9,364 nucleotides of DNA from Lachnospiraceae bacterium (GTDB lineage Bacteria; Bacillota; Clostridia; Lachnospirales; Lachnospiraceae): the NCBI GenBank assembly GCA_900766925.1, contig CAAFXG010000088.1, positions 1 through 9,364 on the forward strand. The letters are read 5' to 3'. The position numbers and the translations under genes were made by a program. The notes under the pieces were generated by a model. It saw nothing but the letters and a program-made list of their open reading frames with translations, had not been told where the DNA came from and did not search any database. The first letter of the stretch is position 1. Each line of letters begins with the position of its first letter. This document shows positions 7,186 through 9,364 of the stretch, piece after piece.

Positions 7186-7294
7186 GATTATAATTTATTA
7201 GTGTAATCCTACTCGTTTCGCTTTTCGAATTCCGCGCTTTTTATACAGTTTAGTCTGTGGGATTATTGTCGACTCTAATCTTTCTTGTTTGAGA

Positions 7295-7654
7295 TTATTC
7301 TATTTCGATTTCTCCTTCCGCATACCACCCGTTACCTTGTATCTGGATGTTGTAAATACCGGGATTCAAAACCGTAAATTCGGTGTTCAATGACGAAGAG
7401 TAATTCTCAAGGCTTCCATTTGCATCATACAGAAATACTTCGGCGTCCATTGACTCATTCCCAGTCACTTCTATCTTGTGAGTATCTGAATCATAGACTA
7501 CTTCTATTGGAAGACGCATAGGCGCACGATTTACTGACATATTTTTCCCAGGAACACTTCTATAATGTATTTCCATGAGAACACTCCGTTGTTCTGCAAA
7601 TGCGGTATGCGCCATTCCCAAGAGCAGTGCCGCCAAAATAATTAACTTCTTCAT
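7295..7654 (-). CDS. Small secreted DUF3244-like protein
   Basis: A 119-aa protein with a clear signal peptide (MKKLIILAALLLGMAHTAFA, cleavage after residue 20). The mature part looks all-beta: LPIEVVYDSDTHKIEV, then AEVFLYDANGSLENY, and a closing GIYNIQIQGNGWYAEGEIEIE-type strand pair. This pattern is typical of the DUF3244 proteins common in Bacteroides and Prevotella, whose function is not established. The ATG at 7654 gives a standard signal peptide; an in-frame TTG two codons upstream was rejected. The gene has its own strong Bacteroidetes-type promoter with a short 5' leader of about 25 nt. It is the first gene after the control region, 109 bp before precursor 2, with no terminator visible between them. 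It may therefore be the lead gene of the peptide operon or simply an upstream neighbour. Confidence 0.8.
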   Translation of the reverse strand: MKKLIILAALLLGMAHTAFAEQRSVLMEIHYRSVPGKNMSVNRAPMRLPIEVVYDSDTHKIEVTGNESMDAEVFLYDANGSLENYSSSLNTEFTVLNPGIYNIQIQGNGWYAEGEIEIE

Positions 7655-7684
7655 TTTCAATATATTTTAATTCTTAAACTGGTG

Positions 7685-7716
7685 CAAAATTACTGCAAAT
7701 AAAGTTTTCAACCAAG
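7685..7716 (-). promoter_or_regulatory. Bacteroidetes-type promoter for the DUF3244-like gene and probably the downstream operon
   Basis: On the minus strand, the -7 element TAATTTTG (7692-7685) matches TAnnTTTG exactly. A -33 element CTTG (7716-7713) lies 20 bp upstream, within the spacing usual for the Bacteroidetes primary sigma factor. Transcription would start near 7679, about 25 nt before the ATG at 7654. The AAAAGTTTTAC palindrome begins 3 bp upstream of the -33 box, and a degenerate copy lies between the two boxes, which suggests control by a DNA-binding protein. Confidence 0.68.
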
Positions 7717-7813
7717 GGTAAAAGTTTTACGTAAAACTTTTTATTTCACTGATATTCAAGCATTTGTAAGTTATCAAAATTCAAAAGTTTTACATGCCCC
7801 TTAAAAGTTTTAC
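7700..7813. repeat. Four spaced copies of an AAAAGTTTTAC element, one as a perfect 22-bp palindrome (putative operator)
   Basis: Exact copies of AAAAGTTTTAC begin at 7720, 7783 and 7803, and a degenerate copy (8 of 11 matching) begins at 7700. The copy at 7720 is followed directly by its own reverse complement (GTAAAACTTTT, to 7741), giving a perfect palindrome. Copy starts are 20, 63 and 20 bp apart, close to whole helical turns, so bound proteins would face the same side of the DNA. The set covers the promoter of the DUF3244-like gene and extends upstream of it. This is typical of an activator or co-operative regulator site. The protein that binds is not known; the adjacent regulator gene is a candidate. 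Confidence 0.65.
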
Positions 7814-7978
7814 ATAGCAACTCAAAACAGGCAATTTTTGTGGTGTGGTGATTGTCTAATATTTATATCTCACCTTGCAGACCTTTCTCTTGTATGATAC
7901 TTCACCTTACTTATTTATCAGACTGAAACTATAATGAGTATTTATCATTGAACCGACAATGCACATGCGCTTACCTAC

Positions 7979-8010
7979 AAAAAACGCCATCCTTACAATA
8001 AGGACGGCGC
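7979..8010 (-). terminator. Intrinsic terminator of the regulator gene
   Basis: In minus-strand RNA, CGCCGTCCTTA pairs with TAAGGATGGCG over 11 bp (one G-U) around a 3-nt loop and is followed at once by six U residues. It lies about 30 nt after the regulator stop codon. It separates the regulator transcript from the control region and the peptide operon. An A/T-rich stretch on the other side could allow weaker termination in the plus direction, but no plus-strand gene needs it. Confidence 0.83.
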
Positions 8011-8040
8011 AATTATTTTTTATCAGTGTAGGCTCTGAAC

Positions 8041-9364
8041 CTACTTCTCAAAATCTTTCATAAGCCTGCGGATATAAAGACCGATATTGGTCTCGTGCTC
8101 GTCAATGCCGAGTTTCTTACGAATTTCATGGCTTATGATGTAATGGCGTTTCATTTGGATATACTCTCCAACTTCCTTACCTCGTAGCCCGATTGCATAC
8201 AGGCACATATAGTTAATCTCATCAGCTGTCAGGTCACGCTGCTCAAGATACTCCATAAACTTGGGGTGCGATGCCGTAAAAGCAAGGCGGGTTGAGTCCA
8301 TGAACTTCTTTTTGTCATTACGGATTGACTCAATCCATTTATTGTATGGTTCCGCATAACTGTCATTTCGGGTTATCTCTTTTGCTAACAAGCCATTCAG
8401 CATATCAAGTCTGCTCTTTATGACCTTCTGTATTGGTTTTGCCAGTTCGGACTGTTCTTTCTGCAATTCCTTCAGATGGTCACGTTCGCCTTCCAACTGG
8501 GAGATTTCTAATCTGAGATTGGTCGCTTCCAGTTCATGCTGGCGTTGTTCGGCTTCCAGCCGTTTCATGTCTTTTTCCAAATTATCTGCTTCAAGGGTTT
8601 TCTTATCCCGTTCAAGTTCCGCCTTTTCCTTTTCTTTTCGCAGGTTATCTTGTTCAAGCCTCAGATTCTCATTTTCCTTTTCTGCTAAAACACGTTTTGT
8701 CCTGCTTAAATAACCACGGTAATATTGCCACCCTACAAGTATGACAAGCACAAATACACTGCAAAGCGTTAATCCGATAATCCTGTCCTTGTCACGAATC
8801 TCTACAAGATTTTTCATTTCAAGTTGATGCTTTTTATCGGAAAACAACAAGTCTTGTGATAACAATTCTTTTTGATGACGTTCAAGGGTTGCAGAGTATT
8901 TCCGATATAAAGTTAAGGCTTGTTCATAATCACCTTGCCTCTCTAAAATGTCAATTTTTACAGAAGCGTATTTTAGCGAATCCCAAGTGGATTCTGACAG
9001 ACTGATTCCAGAAAGAAGTGCGATGGCTTTGTCATACTCTCCGATTTTCGAATACCCTTGGGCTATAATCATAACATCATCTGTCGTTAGTTCTATATCT
9101 TGATATTCAGATAAGAACTCTTTTATCTCTTGTGGCGAACGGAAATTTATTGTATAGGAGAGGATGGTAGGGAACAGATAAGCCTCTCCATCGGGATTTT
9201 TCTGCACCAAAGGTACGCAAATGGATAGAATACTGTCTGCTGCAGATTTGTCATTCATCATAACATAGCCATCAATGGCATTTGTATAACTCTTGATTTC
9301 AAGAATATCTCTGCCAATGGCTCCGTATAACTTAGCCGCTTCCTCATTATTATGGATAAACTCA
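8041..9364 (-). CDS. Membrane-anchored TPR / coiled-coil / HTH-type transcriptional regulator, 5' end off right edge
   Basis: The reading frame stays open to the right edge. Thirty-four further codons upstream of the ATG at 9261 (reading AAKLYGAIGRDILEIKSYTNA) continue the helical repeat pattern, so the true start is outside. Numbering from that internal Met: TPR-like helical hairpins to about 135, one transmembrane segment at about 160-179 (GLTLCSVFVLVILVG), a long charged coiled coil at about 190-275, and a C-terminal domain at 340-402. The C-terminal domain (LTADEINYMCLYAIGLRGKEVGEYI, then a recognition-helix-like stretch up to EIRKKLGI) resembles the LuxR-like helix-turn-helix found in Bacteroidetes TPR regulators. 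The architecture suggests an extracytoplasmic or periplasmic TPR sensor controlling transcription from the membrane. It ends at a strong terminator, immediately upstream of the repeat-containing promoter region, and is a candidate regulator of the peptide operon. No kinase or receiver domain is visible. Confidence 0.83.
   Translation of the reverse strand, partial: EFIHNNEEAAKLYGAIGRDILEIKSYTNAIDGYVMMNDKSAADSILSICVPLVQKNPDGEAYLFPTILSYTINFRSPQEIKEFLSEYQDIELTTDDVMIIAQGYSKIGEYDKAIALLSGISLSESTWDSLKYASVKIDILERQGDYEQALTLYRKYSATLERHQKELLSQDLLFSDKKHQLEMKNLVEIRDKDRIIGLTLCSVFVLVILVGWQYYRGYLSRTKRVLAEKENENLRLEQDNLRKEKEKAELERDKKTLEADNLEKDMKRLEAEQRQHELEATNLRLEISQLEGERDHLKELQKEQSELAKPIQKVIKSRLDMLNGLLAKEITRNDSYAEPYNKWIESIRNDKKKFMDSTRLAFTASHPKFMEYLEQRDLTADEINYMCLYAIGLRGKEVGEYIQMKRHYIISHEIRKKLGIDEHETNIGLYIRRLMKDFEK

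Larger units (their letters stand above)
7655..8040. other. Intergenic control region between the regulator and the DUF3244-like gene
   Basis: No gene is supported in this 386-bp stretch. It holds, from the right, the terminator of the regulator gene (7979-8010), about 165 bp in which I see nothing convincing (7814-7978), a set of AAAAGTTTTAC-like elements (7700-7813), and the promoter for the DUF3244-like gene (7685-7716). The only ORFs are very short ones, such as a 19-codon minus-strand ORF overlapping 7920-7976, without homology-like features. Confidence 0.75.

Noticed and set aside
7655..7660. TTG start for the DUF3244-like gene
   Set aside because: The ATG two codons later begins a standard signal peptide and ATG is the far more usual start.
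7920..7976. 19-codon minus-strand ORF in the intergenic region
   Set aside because: Too short, without a leader or signal pattern, and lying just after the terminator with no promoter evident.
8028..8044. Small dyad GTAGG/CCTAC over the regulator stop codon
   Set aside because: Only five base pairs with a 7-nt loop; the adjacent 11-bp stem with U-tract explains termination.
8420..8713. 97-codon plus-strand ORF rich in Ser/Arg/Phe
   Set aside because: It is the antisense shadow of the regulator's Glu/Lys-rich coiled coil.
9259..9261. ATG as the true start of the regulator gene
   Set aside because: The frame stays open for 34 more codons to the window edge with continuing TPR-like helical sequence, so the gene is partial.

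Overview
The window looks like accessory DNA from a Bacteroidota genome, most likely Bacteroidales (Prevotella/Bacteroides-like). The evidence is a TonB-dependent outer-membrane receptor with an N-terminal carboxypeptidase-regulatory-like domain, two GLPGLI-family periplasmic proteins, a DUF3244-like secreted protein, a TPR-membrane-HTH regulator, and a promoter fitting the Bacteroidetes -33/-7 pattern (TTG-type box plus TAnnTTTG). Every convincing gene lies on the minus strand, so the biological reading order runs from the right edge to the left edge.

In transcription order: (1) the 3' part of a membrane-anchored regulator (9364-8041), closed by a strong intrinsic terminator (8010-7979). (2) A control region of about 385 bp (8040-7655) with a good Bacteroidetes promoter and four spaced copies of an AAAAGTTTTAC-like element, one forming a perfect 22-bp palindrome. 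(3) A small secreted DUF3244-like protein (7654-7295). (4) A 56-aa peptide precursor with a double-glycine leader (7185-7015), then a hairpin. (5) A diverged GLPGLI protein (6946-6143). (6) A membrane VKOR-thioredoxin fusion with a degenerate C39-like N-terminal domain (6126-4603). (7) A second double-glycine precursor (4515-4336), again followed by a hairpin. (8) A canonical GLPGLI protein (4252-3416). (9) A TonB-dependent receptor/outer-membrane barrel (3401-816). (10) The N-terminus of an ABC exporter with an intact C39 leader-peptidase domain (819-1), which overlaps the receptor gene by 4 bp and runs off the left edge.

Read together, genes 4-10 form a coherent system for making and exporting disulfide-bonded peptides. 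Two small precursors share a 15-residue double-glycine leader, and each mature part has exactly two cysteines, one near each end. The VKOR-thioredoxin fusion is the expected disulfide-forming enzyme. Its inactive C39-like domain may recognise the leader, while the active C39 domain of the ABC exporter would cut after Gly-Gly during export. The GLPGLI proteins and the TonB-dependent barrel would act in the periplasm and outer membrane; whether they serve immunity, passage across the outer membrane or re-uptake cannot be read from the sequence. The precursor-hairpin-GLPGLI unit occurs twice, which suggests duplication of a peptide/partner cassette. What the peptides do (bacteriocin, signal or other) is inference. 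Their mature parts are acidic, unlike typical cationic bacteriocins.
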